Shown in pieces: positions 43,892 through 53,806 of a stretch of DNA of 64,000 nt. A program made the translations under genes and the position numbers. The notes under the pieces were generated by a model, which did no database searches, had not been told where the DNA came from, and was given only the letters and a program-made list of their open reading frames with translations. Each line of letters begins with the position of its first letter. Position 1 is the stretch's first letter. Origin of the DNA: Macrostomum hystrix (taxonomy: Eukaryota; Platyhelminthes; Macrostomidae); the NCBI GenBank assembly GCA_950097015.1, contig CATNEN010000001.1, forward strand, positions 8,303,001 to 8,367,000. Reading direction: 5' to 3'.

Positions 43892-44371
43892 TTACTTTGT
43901 CTTGCCAAACAATGCGTTGTTTTTCAGTTTGCAAAAATATTTTTCAAAGCTGTTTGATGCAGCAGCTAGCTTTGCACTATTTTTCTCGACATACGAAGCA
44001 AATACGGGCTCTTCTCGGAACTCAATCATGCGATTGATGCACTTTATTCTCATTTCATGTCGTAAGTCAAATGCCAGTATGGAAGAATATATAGTCGTGT
44101 CGTGGCAGATGAGCATTAGCTTCTCGGTTCGATTGTAGGCAGAGTCCTCTTTTCCAAATTGCTGCTTCATGTATGCAGGAAACTCGCTGCAACTCGGCGC
44201 CATCTTTTCTGGCGCAAATGGCAAATCTTCAGTGCTGGTATAAATCTCTATCGGGTACAGAAGGTCATCATCAATAAGGTAGGCAACAGAATCTGTCGTT
44301 TGCAGTCCTTGAATACGATCATCTGTCCATAGTTTATTATAATCTAGAAATATTTTATATCTCTCCTCCAA
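43892..44371 (-). pseudogene. Polinton/Maverick protein-primed DNA polymerase B fragment
   Basis: A minus-strand frame of about 159 residues. It encodes the palm-region stretch of family B polymerases: KLMLICHDTTIYSS, a linker, then NSFEKYFCKLKNNALFGKT, containing the K-x3-N-x2-FG motif B. Such polymerases replicate Polintons from a terminal protein primer. Exonuclease, motif C and both ends are absent. It lies 0.8 kb from the capsid-like remnants on the opposite strand, consistent with one decayed element of which about 2.9 kb is left. Confidence 0.65.
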
Positions 44372-44485
44372 TCATCGAACCCATCCACATCAACCAGCAA
44401 TCCGAGTTGTGTGCTCATTTATTTATCCTCTGCATTTACAGCTTCTAACGCCTGCACCATGATCATGTGCAAATTCAACTTAATC

Positions 44486-44844
44486 TGGCACACACAATTG
44501 GTAAAATAACCAAGACTATTTGAACGCTAAGACTCAGAAAGGATTTTACCGGCCTTAACGCTGATGCTTCCTAGCAGTGGAGCAACCGGGTAGTCAGGCT
44601 TGTGATTGCTAAGTTCACTGGGGTTAACTCAAGGATCGGGAATTCTCCAAGTCTAGAGGAATCTCAGACTTAGTTCACAAATAGCGTATCTTCGCCGCAA
44701 GGACTAGATAAAAACTGAGTTAGAAGCAGTGACTTCAAAATTTCGTTTTGACTCAAGGAACTCAAGGAAAACGCAAACGCATGAAGAAAATTAAGCCTAG
44801 GTGAGCGACTAGGGTACACAAAGTGAACTACCACGATGCATACA
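44486..44844 (-). mobile_element. Ty3/gypsy LTR, second copy
   Basis: Related to 18721-19053: on the minus strand it begins TGTATGCATCGTGG after CATGGGATGG (polypurine-like) and ends ...TGTGTGTGCCA. It contains an extra stretch around 44640-44680 and is clearly diverged from the first copy, so the two belong to different insertions. Confidence 0.65.
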
Positions 44845-44872
44845 CCATCCCATGTATTCGTCGGACTGTACT

Positions 44873-45017
44873 CTACTTACAGTAGGAGCATTTGAGCGAT
44901 GTTCTGCCAGTCTTCTTCCGAACCGAAGCGATTGCACCATGGCGTGCAATATGAGTCAGTGCGCAGACAGAGCTGGAACGAGAGAAAGAGGAGGGGGTGA
45001 CGAGCGGAGGTGAGTGT
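44873..45017 (-). pseudogene. end of gypsy pol next to LTR
   Basis: Encodes SRSSSVCALTHIARHGAIAS, the same C-terminal tail as at 19097-19190. Homology to the 19-kb copy stops at 45017, so integrase itself is missing here. Confidence 0.65.
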
Positions 45018-45475
45018 GCACGGATAACCACAGACTTACTTCTCCCAAGCCCTCCCACAGGACCAAGGCAGCGCTGACTCCACAGATTGCCTAGAGGCTG
45101 CTCAGCAGACTACAGCACATCACATGCAAATTATACATACAAGAGGTGGATATCGATAGATCAAATTCTAGTCTGGTCCACATACGAGCTAGAGTCAAGA
45201 GTTGAATTCAATCCTAAAAGCAAAGCGTTAGAGTGAGTGATTGAATCCTAGCTGCTATAGAACTAGATGTAAAAACCGTGAATTCAACAAAATTTAATGA
45301 TAGCAAATGCGTCAGCAGCATAATTTCAATCCATTTTATTTCTTCAAAAAACACATCACAGAAAATAAAAAATAAAACACGGACCCCGACTTTGAATGCT
45401 GTCACTCGAGACACAACGCTTATGGTAAATTGGAATTAATAGTAATCTACTATTCGATCTACTGCTTAGAACTAC
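45018..45475. other. no gene seen
   Basis: AT-rich filler between two element remnants; contains a few short minus-strand frames without support. Confidence 0.4.
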
Positions 45476-45735
45476 TCAATTTAATGCACACGCCACCCCA
45501 AAGTCAATGGTGCACTCGCCGACAACGCTGCTGGGAAGCACGAGCTGCATGAAGACTGGGAATTTGACTGCCTCTTGCATAACGGTAGGCTGAGCAGCTG
45601 GCTCACCCTGCTCTAGTTCATGCAGAATGTCTGTTAAACTGATGTCCATGTTTTCAATCACTCTTGCCTGCTCCAGATTTTTGCAGCAATTGAAGGGGTT
45701 TGTTGCTGCTGCTGCTGCTGCTGTCCTTCTGTATT
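45476..45735 (-). CDS. hypothetical ORF, Gln/Ala tract then acidic helix
   Basis: Minus strand. A CAG run (about 45700-45724, read as Ala) leads into NLEQARVIENMDISLTDILH and MQEAVKFPVFMQLVLPSSVV, ending CALN before the stop. The ATG nearest the conserved-looking part is at 45649. Not recognised. It may be the last exon of a gene whose previous part is 45742-46104. There is no clear splice acceptor, so it may be a relict. Confidence 0.25.
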
Positions 45736-45741
45736 CACGGA

Positions 45742-46104
45742 ATCTTACGAGTACAAGTCAAACTCGAGGTCTTCGAAGAATGCCGTGTTCAGCTCCTCAG
45801 CGGGTGAATCAAGCTGAATAATTGGAATACCATCTTTATTCTTATCATCATTATTGTGATAGTTTATGACCTGATCAGGCATGAATTCAGCTGCAGTAAG
45901 CTCAACTACATCAGCGGAGGCTGCAGTGGCAGCTGCAGCGTCGAGGACATCAGGTGCGGCGGTGATGGAGGGTCGAACATCGGCTGCAGCGGCGGAGGCT
46001 GCGACCACGACAAAGGCGACAGGGGCATCAGGGGCGGCGGCAGAGGAGGTATCAGATTTTAGTGCATATCCATTAAATAGTCTGGCTAAGCGGCGGGCGC
46101 ATTA
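45742..46104 (-). CDS. hypothetical Ala-rich, acidic-tailed ORF
   Basis: Minus-strand frame without ATG at its upstream end. It reads ARLFNGYALKSDTSSAAAPD, a long Ala-rich stretch, then INYHNNDDKNKDG and IIQLDSPAEELNTAFFEDLE, stopping after FDLYS. Composition (low-complexity Ala, then acidic/hydrophobic) is like a transcription-factor activation region, but this is only an impression. It lies between gypsy and BEL remnants, so a transposon origin is equally possible. Confidence 0.25.
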
Positions 46105-46365
46105 GCTCAGACTCTGCGGGCTTCGTCGTGCCGAGCAGCTTCGAGGGCAGCAGATCGGGACGCATCCATGTCAGGCCACCGGTCGCGGGTAGTCAGGCCA
46201 CCGGCAGTGGTGCCAACCGACGAGCCAACCGAGAACCTCGAGATTGGACATGCGGTCGAGAAGCTGATCAACTGATCAAGGCGTAATCCACCATCGCTGA
46301 GGTAGGCATTGGCGACGAAGATTTAAGAGGAGCCGAGGAAGCCATTGATGCGACGGGTGCTCATG

Positions 46366-47298
46366 CTATCGAGGGAGCCGTTGAGAATTGCGCCGAATGG
46401 TGTCAGGTAGGCCGTGAGGGTTGGTCGTAGCGCCAAAGCAGGAGGGGTGGGCCGATGAGGAGCTGATTGACGTCGCCACCGAGGATATATCCGTGCCACG
46501 TGCTGGTGGGAGGTTACAGATGCCGTTTGCGACGCTCTTGAGGGTTTTGACTGTCCTTCGGCAGATCGACGGCAGACATGTAGATCGGAGCTGCCAGCTG
46601 ATCAAAATGCAAGCGCAGTGATCGGCCAGCGGCAGCCATCGGGAGCCTGAAAATAAAAACTCACCAGGTCCGCAGTGACATGGCTTCTGGAGTCTGTATG
46701 GAAGGTGGAGGTGGCGATTGAAAGCCTCCTGGTGGCCTTGAGAACAAGCTTTTTAGCGATGGCGCCGTCGATGTGTGAATAGGAGCAGCCGGAGTCGAGG
46801 AGAATATTACACTCGACAGTGCGGCCATCCTTCGGGTTGACGGCCGTTGCGCGGAGAGTCGCCATGATAGTCCCAAGTGAGTTTGTCGCCTCCTGGGACT
46901 CCGCATCTTCCGAGGCGGGCGTTGGAGCTGGGGTTCAGCGGGCGGTGACTGGAGCTGATGTTCTCGCTCCGTGAAGAGTAGTATGATGCGGCGTGTCGCA
47001 CTCTCGGCATCGTGGGCTGTAACGGCTCCAGATGGCCCTGCCGCGACCTCCGCGCTCTCCTTGGCCTTGTCAGCGTCGGATGCGCCGGCCTTGGGATGTT
47101 GGTGGCCGGCGCGGCGGATCCAGGTGGCCCGGCCGCGTCCTTCGCTCCCGCCACGTAGGCTGGCGTTTGGCGCCCACCAGTCGCAGCCGCCGCATTGTGG
47201 CGGCGTTCGTTGCGCTTCTGGTTGCGCCGCAGACGCGCCTCTTCCAAGCGCTTGCGGTTCGGCTTGCGCCGGTTTTTCTCGTCGGTCCTGGGATCGGC
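46366..47298 (-). pseudogene. BEL/Pao gag C-terminus and protease remnant
   Basis: Minus strand. 47247-47000 encodes a charged region; around 46990 one frame gives CRECDTPHHTTLHGA, the Cys/His box at the end of BEL gag. 46865-46602 encodes an aspartic protease start with CNILLDSGCSYSHIDGAIAK, where DSG is the active-site loop. Downstream (46605-46366) is a degenerate continuation. Several frameshifts separate the parts. It joins gypsy linker sequence at 47298 within one frame, so one retroelement was inserted into or recombined with the other. Confidence 0.65.
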
Positions 47299-47815
47299 GA
47301 CGCGAGTCTAAAGCTTTCGGTAGCACTGGTCGAGGCGGCCGGTCGTCATTGAAGTCAATGACGAGAAGACCGTTGCGCACCTCCAGCTCTTCAAATGCAC
47401 CCAGCAAGTCTCTCACCTCCTTCGGCATCTGGATCGAACCTGGGCTTTTCTTTCCCTGACAGCTTCAGCTCAATCAGGTACCGGATTGCTGTGTCCTGGT
47501 GCTGTGCTTCTAGCAACTAAGCCTGGCTAACCGGCACCTTCAGGAACACTGTTACCACTGCTCTTACCGGAGGCAGTTCTCCACTGTCTTCGTCCTCCTT
47601 CTCCTTGGACCCAGGAGCCCTGGCAGCAGGGGGTGCCCTTGACAGGCGAGACTGGTCGCAGCGAGTCTGACAACACCCCTCCACCTCTGCACCCTGTTCC
47701 ACGGAGAGACCAACAGTCGGCAGGCAGGACTGGCTGCAACCAGCTAACTGCTGATCTTCCTGACCCGATGACTCTGACACAGCGGAATCTGCATCTCATC
47801 CAGCATCTTGTCTAG
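47299..47815 (-). pseudogene. gypsy pol linker, second copy
   Basis: Same block as 20391-20800: GCSQSCLPTVGLSVEQG, SGELPPVRAVVTVFLKVP, then MPKEVRDLLGAFEELEVRNG and LLVIDFNDDRPPRPVLPKAL. A stop and an indel near 47440-47520 break it. Only one of the about 40-residue repeats is retained. Confidence 0.7.
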
Positions 47816-47819
47816 CTGT

Positions 47820-48540
47820 TCTATCAAGTGAGGCGGGTTTCTCCTCGGTGGAATGCGGACTAGGGTAGTAATGTGCCGTGCATATGCACTTTGCCCTGCT
47901 GTGTGTGACCCGTGTTTATGTCTGCCCCACCCCTTCCTGCACCCGTGCCTGCCTAGGTCAGGGTTTGTAAGAGGCTTACGCCTCAACCCTGGCCTAGCCC
48001 CTCTCTCTGCTCTGCGCCCACCTGCCGATGCCCAAGCGTTGCGCAAGCCCGGCCACCCCACCTCTCCACCCCTCCCCCGCCTGGACCATTCGCATTGGCT
48101 GGGGGCCGGTAAGTCCTGTGGCCCAAGGCTTTGTGGATCGTTTTTCTGTCTCACTTCTCTACCCCTGTACCGTAAGTATATAAGCTTGTTTTTCTATCTG
48201 CAAATCCGAGCGCGTGTGTTATCTATCTGCCAGTCCGGGTCTTGTTTATTATTCACGCACCGTCAATACACGCCTTTCCGCTATCAGCTTGGGTGAGAAA
48301 GCATAGGTGAGTTCGTGTCTTCTTTCTTCCGGGAGTGCCGCGTTGGGCGGGTGGGAAGACTGAGTGAACTTTCGCTCCGTTAGGGACCTGAGACGAGTGA
48401 ACTCTCGCTAGTCCTAGGGTGGTTGGTTCTGCGAACTCTCGCGGAACCAATCAGACTTGTTAGGCCTAGGCAGGGTTGGACTGGGACCTGGGTGTCTCGG
48501 GCGGTGGACCCAATCCCATCTCCCTCCGTCGGCCATTAGG
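47820..48540 (+). mobile_element. LTR-like insert in the gypsy remnant
   Basis: A GC-rich 700-bp segment that interrupts gypsy pol. It has a core promoter-like TAAGTATATAAGC (48173-48185) followed by pyrimidine-rich sequence and short repeats of GAACTCTCGC. Near its end is TGGACCCAATCCC, which could be a primer-binding site. The ends are not certain and no second copy is present, so the family cannot be named. Confidence 0.35.
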
Positions 48541-49330
48541 CCAAGACAACAGTAGGATCCGGCACAATGATCTCATGAGTAACCAAGTCAGTGACACCAT
48601 GGTCCAGAGGAAGCATTGCGAATGCTTCGCGGCACTCTCTCAACATCTCCTTAACCCGATGCCACTGTTCCTCACTCAACATCTCACAGATCTCCACATC
48701 ATCGCTCTCTAGCCCTTCTGCCTGAACCTGCCTGACTGGCGTCTCCTCTGGCTCTGGTAGATACTCAAAATCATCTGCCTTCAATGGCCTTGCCAGCCCT
48801 ACAAGTCCATTGCAACGAATGACAGCCGGAAAGCAAGAGGTGTTGATGATTTTAACAAATACTGTCCCTTCCGCCATTGTCAGCAATGTCGGAGCTATCT
48901 TTACCTGAGACGCCCCTTGCTTCAGTTCTGACTTAAGGGGGACTCAACAAGCAGCGGCGTGCCATGACAGTCTGTCCGGCCACCCGCTAGCTTCACCGCC
49001 ACGAGCATCGAAGAGCGCGCTGGCACAGTGGTCTGCTTATGTGAGTAAACACGACTGGCCCTCGCTTCTCGCCTCGTGAATCTCAGCGTCACTCTGTTTC
49101 CTGACTTCATGGTCAGCGTTTCCTTCGGAAAGTCAATCTTCTGGGTGTGCTGGCGCACGAAATTAATTCCTAAGATGTTCTCGTGCTCGCCCTTTTTCAC
49201 ACAGAAATCGACGTCTACTGCGTATTCGCCGAGCCTGATCTCAAAGGCGACGACTCGCTCTAAGACAGGCGACCAAGAAACATCAAAGTTTCACAGGGTA
49301 CTTTCTCCATAGCATAGCGTGTGGTACTAC
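48541..49330 (-). pseudogene. Ty3/gypsy protease-to-RT connection remnant
   Basis: Minus-strand frames 49200-48922 (ILGINFVRQHTQKIDFPKET, then YSHKQTTVPARSSMLVAVKL) and 48886-48541 (LSEEQWHRVKEMLRECREAF, LDHGVTDLVTHEIIVPD). These are the end of the protease domain and the N-terminal approach to RT of Ty3/gypsy pol. One frameshift lies near 48900. The catalytic RT is missing. It has the same orientation as the 44.5-47.8-kb pieces and is likely the same insertion. Confidence 0.7.
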
Positions 49331-49419
49331 ATGCCGAAGAGATGCAAGCGTCTCACTTCCAATCAGACAGCGCCTGCTCCCTGAATCTAGGAGAAAAGGC
49401 AGTTTTCTTAGAAACCATC

Positions 49420-49525
49420 GCCGTCACATAGAGGTCAGCGTTGGATCCGCGTCACATAGGGGTCAGCGTTGGATCAGCGTCACATAGGGGTCAGCGTTGG
49501 ATCAGCGTCACATAGGGGTCAGCAT
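49420..49525 (+). repeat. 27-bp repeat (4 copies)
   Basis: Units of GTCACATAGGGGTCAGCGTT plus GGATCAGC. Confidence 0.9.
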
Positions 49526-49680
49526 CTGGCATGACATGTATCTATCTATCATGATCTGGTACCAGATAATTGTTATTCTAACTGTTATTATAACAGCGGT
49601 GACGGATGCGTTAAATGAGGTTTAGTGGAACCATCCACAACAGCGACATCTAGGTGCGAGGGAGCAACAGGAGGCCAGTG

Positions 49681-49905
49681 CCCGGTGGGACATTACTATA
49701 CGCCCCCTCTGTACGCCCCACCCTGCGCCTCCCGCCGGGCGCACAGCGCCCGGGCGTATAGAATGTCCGTGCGCCCGCGACAGCGCCCCGCCGGGCGCGG
49801 GGCGCAGGGTAGGTGGAAGGGGGGTGGGGGTGCAGTGTAAATAAAATTCGGCGCATATCCTCAAAGTCTACTGTTAGTAGGCTGTGCAGTATTTTTGAGC
49901 GCCGT
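49681..49905 (+). repeat. TIR-family end, detached copy 1
   Basis: Starts CCCGGTGGGACATT, GC-rich, then GCATATCCTCAAAGTCTACT, as in the left TIR at 31077-31300. The middle GC part differs, and the 195-bp repeats do not follow. Confidence 0.75.
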
Positions 49906-49944
49906 AAAAAGCCTAGCTTTTTAAAAGGTCCGCTCCTACCCAGC

Positions 49945-50140
49945 AGCTCCGCTACTGTGGGTCATCAGTGGGTCACAGCCTATCACTGTCTCATCAGTGG
50001 GTCACAGCCCATCAATGTCTCATCAGTGGGTCACAGCCCATCACTGTATCATCAGTGGGTCACAGCCTATCACTGTATCATCAGTGGGTCACAGCCCATC
50101 ACTGTATCATCAGTGGGTCACAGCCCATCCTGCACTGTAT
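49945..50140 (+). repeat. 29-bp repeat (about 6 copies)
   Basis: Units of TCATCAGTGGGTCACAGCCC plus ATCACTGTA. It follows a short GCAGCTCCGCTACTG motif that recurs at 50378-50430. Confidence 0.9.
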
Positions 50141-50342
50141 CATGAAAGTAATGGGACGCAGATAAACAACAGTTTTTATAAATCGCAGTTTTCTAAATAA
50201 ATAATGACTCCGCATTCTCTACAGTGCTGCTCTTGTAATTTTCCGCCCTACTTTATTGTATAGTTAATATTATTATTCATATATTTTGTTATACTCCACT
50301 TGTAGTTCTAACTACCATAGTAATTCGTACCTTACACTTCTA

Positions 50343-50379
50343 CCCGGTGGGACATTACTATACGCCCCCTCTGTACGCC
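50343..50379 (+). repeat. TIR-family end, detached copy 2
   Basis: CCCGGTGGGACATTACTATA, preceded by TA as at 31075. It breaks off after about 37 bp into GCTCCGC repeats. It may be the original left end of the second ETS/Hes block. Confidence 0.65.
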
Positions 50380-50788
50380 GCTCCGCTACTGCCCCAGCAG
50401 CTCCGCTCCTGCCCCAGCAGCTCCGCTCGCCACGCTGCCCCCTCCCTCCTGACCATGTACTTTTCATACGTATGTTTCATTTTTTTGTATGCATGCCGTA
50501 TATATAAAGCTTTACTTTGAATTTAAAGTCACTTTAAATAAATAAAATTGAACATGCTCATGTAATTTTTCTATTCGTCACCGCTATAAATGGTTTACGA
50601 ATATGTTCATTCTAGTCTCATTAAATACTTTTGACGCTGCTAAAGGTACAAATTTATTATCAATTTCAAAGCGAATATGCAAGCCATGATTGAAAAGAAA
50701 AGTAAAGAATGCTTTACAGTATCATCAAGCAAAGACAGTACGGTATAAGTGATTCAAAGTACAAAAATTAGTCCACATTTTGTCGCTA
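50380..50788. other. AT-rich, no gene seen
   Basis: Short GCAGCTCCGCTCC repeats at the start, then AT-rich sequence without coding signal. Confidence 0.4.
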
Positions 50789-50789
50789 C

Positions 50790-50930
50790 AAAATGACCTT
50801 CTACAAGATGCACCGAGCGCTGAGGTACTACTACAAGGAGAAGCTAATTACCAAGATCCACCCAAGATCCAAGAACCACTTCTACAAATTTCACTATAAC
50901 CACGAGAAGTTAAAATGTTACAATGTCTCA
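50790..50930 (+). pseudogene. ETS domain fragment
   Basis: Encodes KMHRALRYYYKEKLITK and FYKFHYNHEKLK, the recognition helix and wing of the ETS domain of 23345-23687, with several substitutions and a small deletion after the wing. The N-terminal half of the domain is absent and the frame opens into the ETS 3' flank. Not functional. Confidence 0.8.
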
Positions 50931-51054
50931 CAAATCCCAACAATACCCTAGAAATCACATGATTTCTATTGATTACATCACTCAGAATTACATCACGGAT
51001 TGTCTGATTGTCAGTTGCGCTACTTCACTCATGTAAACAAGTATGAGATCTGAA

Positions 51055-51290
51055 ATGTCCAGCTAGCGGTGTACTGCAGTATTAAATATGAATTGGGTTT
51101 TGTTTTTCTTGCTTTTTTATTTTAAGTGTAACACTACCTGTGCTAGCTTGTTTGCTTATGAGGTTTGTTTTTAGATAAGGCACATTTGGGGGGATCTAGG
51201 CTGAACATGACATCTAAAACCACAGATAGGAATTCTAGAACAGAATTCATTTCACGAGTGAAGCGGGGATGCACATTACCCAACAATACC
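51055..51290 (+). pseudogene. Hes 5' flank fused to ETS 3' flank
   Basis: 51140-51270 matches the Hes promoter region (GCTTATGAGGTTTGTTTTTA, CAGAATTCATTTCACGAGTG) with the heat-shock element reduced to two or three GAA/TTC units. At GCGGGGAT it switches into the ETS 3' flank (CCCAACAATACCCTAGAAAT). Coding sequence of neither gene is included. Confidence 0.75.
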
Positions 51291-52928
51291 CTAGAAATCA
51301 CATGATCCAGACAATGACTCAGAATTAAAGTACGGATTGTCCGATTCTCAGTTGCGTTACTTCACTCATGAAAACTATTTTTTCTTACGGATATGTTTTG
51401 TTCTGTTTTCTCGTGTTTTCTCATATTCCCCATGCATGACTTATCATCTGTAATTAAACCTTGATTTTGAAGACATGTAATTAAGACAGACTGTTTCCTA
51501 TAAAAGTATGAGATAACTACAAGTACTTATAAATGCTATATAAATGCTACTTATAAATACTATAAATAAACTAATTGTTGCTGCACATTATTTCATAAAC
51601 TACAACAAACAAAACAAAAAGATTATTCAACCTTGTTGCGAGCGCAGCCGTTGAACTCCATTGACATGAAATGAGTCCGTGAAGGTCGCTGATCGTTATC
51701 TAACCTGCTAAACTCGGCCAGATACAGCTCGCCGGGATGCTGGGCCAACTGCAACTCGACGCTGAGTAGCTGATTGAATTAGAATAGACACTAATATCAA
51801 TGTCATCCGCAGCTTCCGTTTCTTGACACGCCTGACCGTGTACCAGGCGTCAGGTGTTCATGGAGAACGTCTGGAAAAAATATGGAATGTTTCAAAACCA
51901 ATTTACATATTTATATTTGTCTATAACGATTGCCTGTAATCAGATGGGAAGCATGCTAATCTTTTAAGTGAGCTAGTTTAAGGGTCGCAGAGTAAATGTT
52001 AGTAGCAGCTTAGTATAAATGTTAGTTGAAATAAAAAAATGTACTTTTGCTACGAATTGTAGCAAACTCTTAGCTACAGGGACACAGAGGTCAGATGGTA
52101 AGCATGCGAATCTTACAAGTGTTAGCCAGCTTAAGGGTCGGAGTGTATATGTTAGTAGCAGCTTAGTATAAATGTTAGTAGAAATGAAAAAATGTACTTT
52201 TGCTACGAATTGTAGCAAAGCAGGCAAGCAAAGCAAGTGAGCAAGTGCAGGAACACGAAGCAAGGAGTGTTGGATAAATATGTTGGTTATCATGCTAAGC
52301 TAAAGCTAAGAAGCTAAACATTTAGGCTGTGCATCAAGCTAATAAATAAATATGAGTGAAACAAAGGAAGACAACAAGCAAAGATTTATTCCAAAATATG
52401 ACTCAAATGCATGACTCAAATGCGTCCCTCGCATGAGTAGCAAGCGTCCCTCAAAGTCAAAAATGCGTCTGAAATGACGAAGCGGGAGGTTTCGAGGTGT
52501 GTTAGCAGCTTGTTATTGGACAGCATGAATGTGGAGTGAGGGGTTTGTCTTCGTACGCAGTTGCTATCTGCTTCTTTAAATTTGCAGATAAACTTGCTAT
52601 AAAGCTTGGAGGATGGCTCATGCAATTTTCTGGTTAAACACGAACACGACACGACACGACATATGACATTATGGCTACAATCATATTGAATGTGAGTACA
52701 TTTTGCGACGTTGTAATATTGCATTAGCATTGTAGTGTGACAATCACATTTTGATAAATGGTGCTATAATGGCTAAAAGTAAATATTGTTTTACCAGAGT
52801 CAATGAAAACTTACACCTGCAAACGGGTATAAATTTACTACTATAGCGCTTATTTAAAGAATTAACGATTAAGGATTAAGAATTAAGGAATAAAGGTATC
52901 ACATATAGGTAGCTTAGACAAACCTCAT

Positions 52929-53138
52929 TTATTTCTTCTGTGAGGGAGGGCACCGGGGCTTCGGCGGCGTGAAATTAGTGGCCGCCCCGGCCCCTCCCTT
53001 CACCTTCCACCACTGAATCTTTTCTCCGACTCCGACGGTCGTGGGCTGCAGCGCCCAGGGGCTGCTGGGCTGTTGCTGCAGCTGTTGCTGCTGCTGTGGC
53101 TGCTGCTGTGGCTGCTGCTGTTGCTGCTTATTATCCAT
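52929..53138 (-). CDS. small poly-Gln ORF, copy B
   Basis: An ATG at 53138 opens a 69-residue frame: MDNKQQQQQPQQQPQQQQQ, then SSPWALQPTTVGVGEKIQWW, KVKGGAGAATNFTPPKPRCP and a basic end before the stop. In this copy the Gln run and the tail are in frame. The tail is shared with copy A at 34489-34600, with mostly synonymous differences. No signal peptide, membrane segment or known domain. Function unknown; a small nuclear protein or a peptide of a transposon cargo are both possible. Confidence 0.45.
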   Translation of the reverse strand: MDNKQQQQQPQQQPQQQQQLQQQPSSPWALQPTTVGVGEKIQWWKVKGGAGAATNFTPPKPRCPPSQKK

Positions 53139-53139
53139 A

Positions 53140-53806
53140 TTTGCAGATAATCTATAAGTAGCTGCAGAGAGTAAGCAAAGTAGAATCTCCGAATTCTCTG
53201 AAAATTAAAAAGTAAATAAGTAAAAGTAAAGGTATTGCAAAAGTCGAAGTGAATATGAGTAAAAAAAGTGTTTTTAAAAGGTGTTTAAAATGTTCCAATG
53301 GAGTTAAGGTAGTTAAAAGGATGGTAAAAGTGTATATCTTGGTTTCACTAGCTAGAGAAACCTAGCTTTTAGCTCAATGCTCCTGAGCTGCAGCTCATTG
53401 CTCATGGATGATGTCAGAGGCAATTCAGATGAAAGCTTGAAAGAAAAGTGAAATGTGGCTACAAATAATTGAAAAGCCTGAAAGGAATTTAGGATTTAAG
53501 AAAGTGAAAGCAGTTAAAAGGATGGTAAAAACTTAGCAAACTGCAGTGAGGCTTTGTACATCTTAACTGGTCCTTATCACACAAGCTGGAATGGTGGCTT
53601 TGCTTGCTATCTTCAGGCTGGCATCTGAGAACTGGTAAGGCTTGGCTAATCATTTGTTGTAAAGTGTTTGCTAGATACCCAACCCAAAATTGTTGGTTAG
53701 CTCCTGCAAAGCAATAACAATTGATCCCAGTGTACACTAGAGTTATATAACTTTGCTCTGAAATTTCCTTATAATGACTATTTATTTATCAACTTTATTT
53801 TACCAG
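53140..53806. other. duplicated non-coding segment
   Basis: Counterpart of 34740-35386. The short exon-like segment of set A (35120-35184) is present, but its acceptor AG is changed (AACAGG to AACTGG), while the donor CTGGTAAGG is kept. Confidence 0.6.

Noticed and set aside
46971-47459. 162-residue plus-strand frame
   Set aside because: Antisense of the BEL/gypsy remnant on the minus strand.
47853-48296. 147-residue plus-strand frame
   Set aside because: GC-rich LTR-like DNA with a TATA box inside the frame; no domain and many Pro/Leu/Arg runs.
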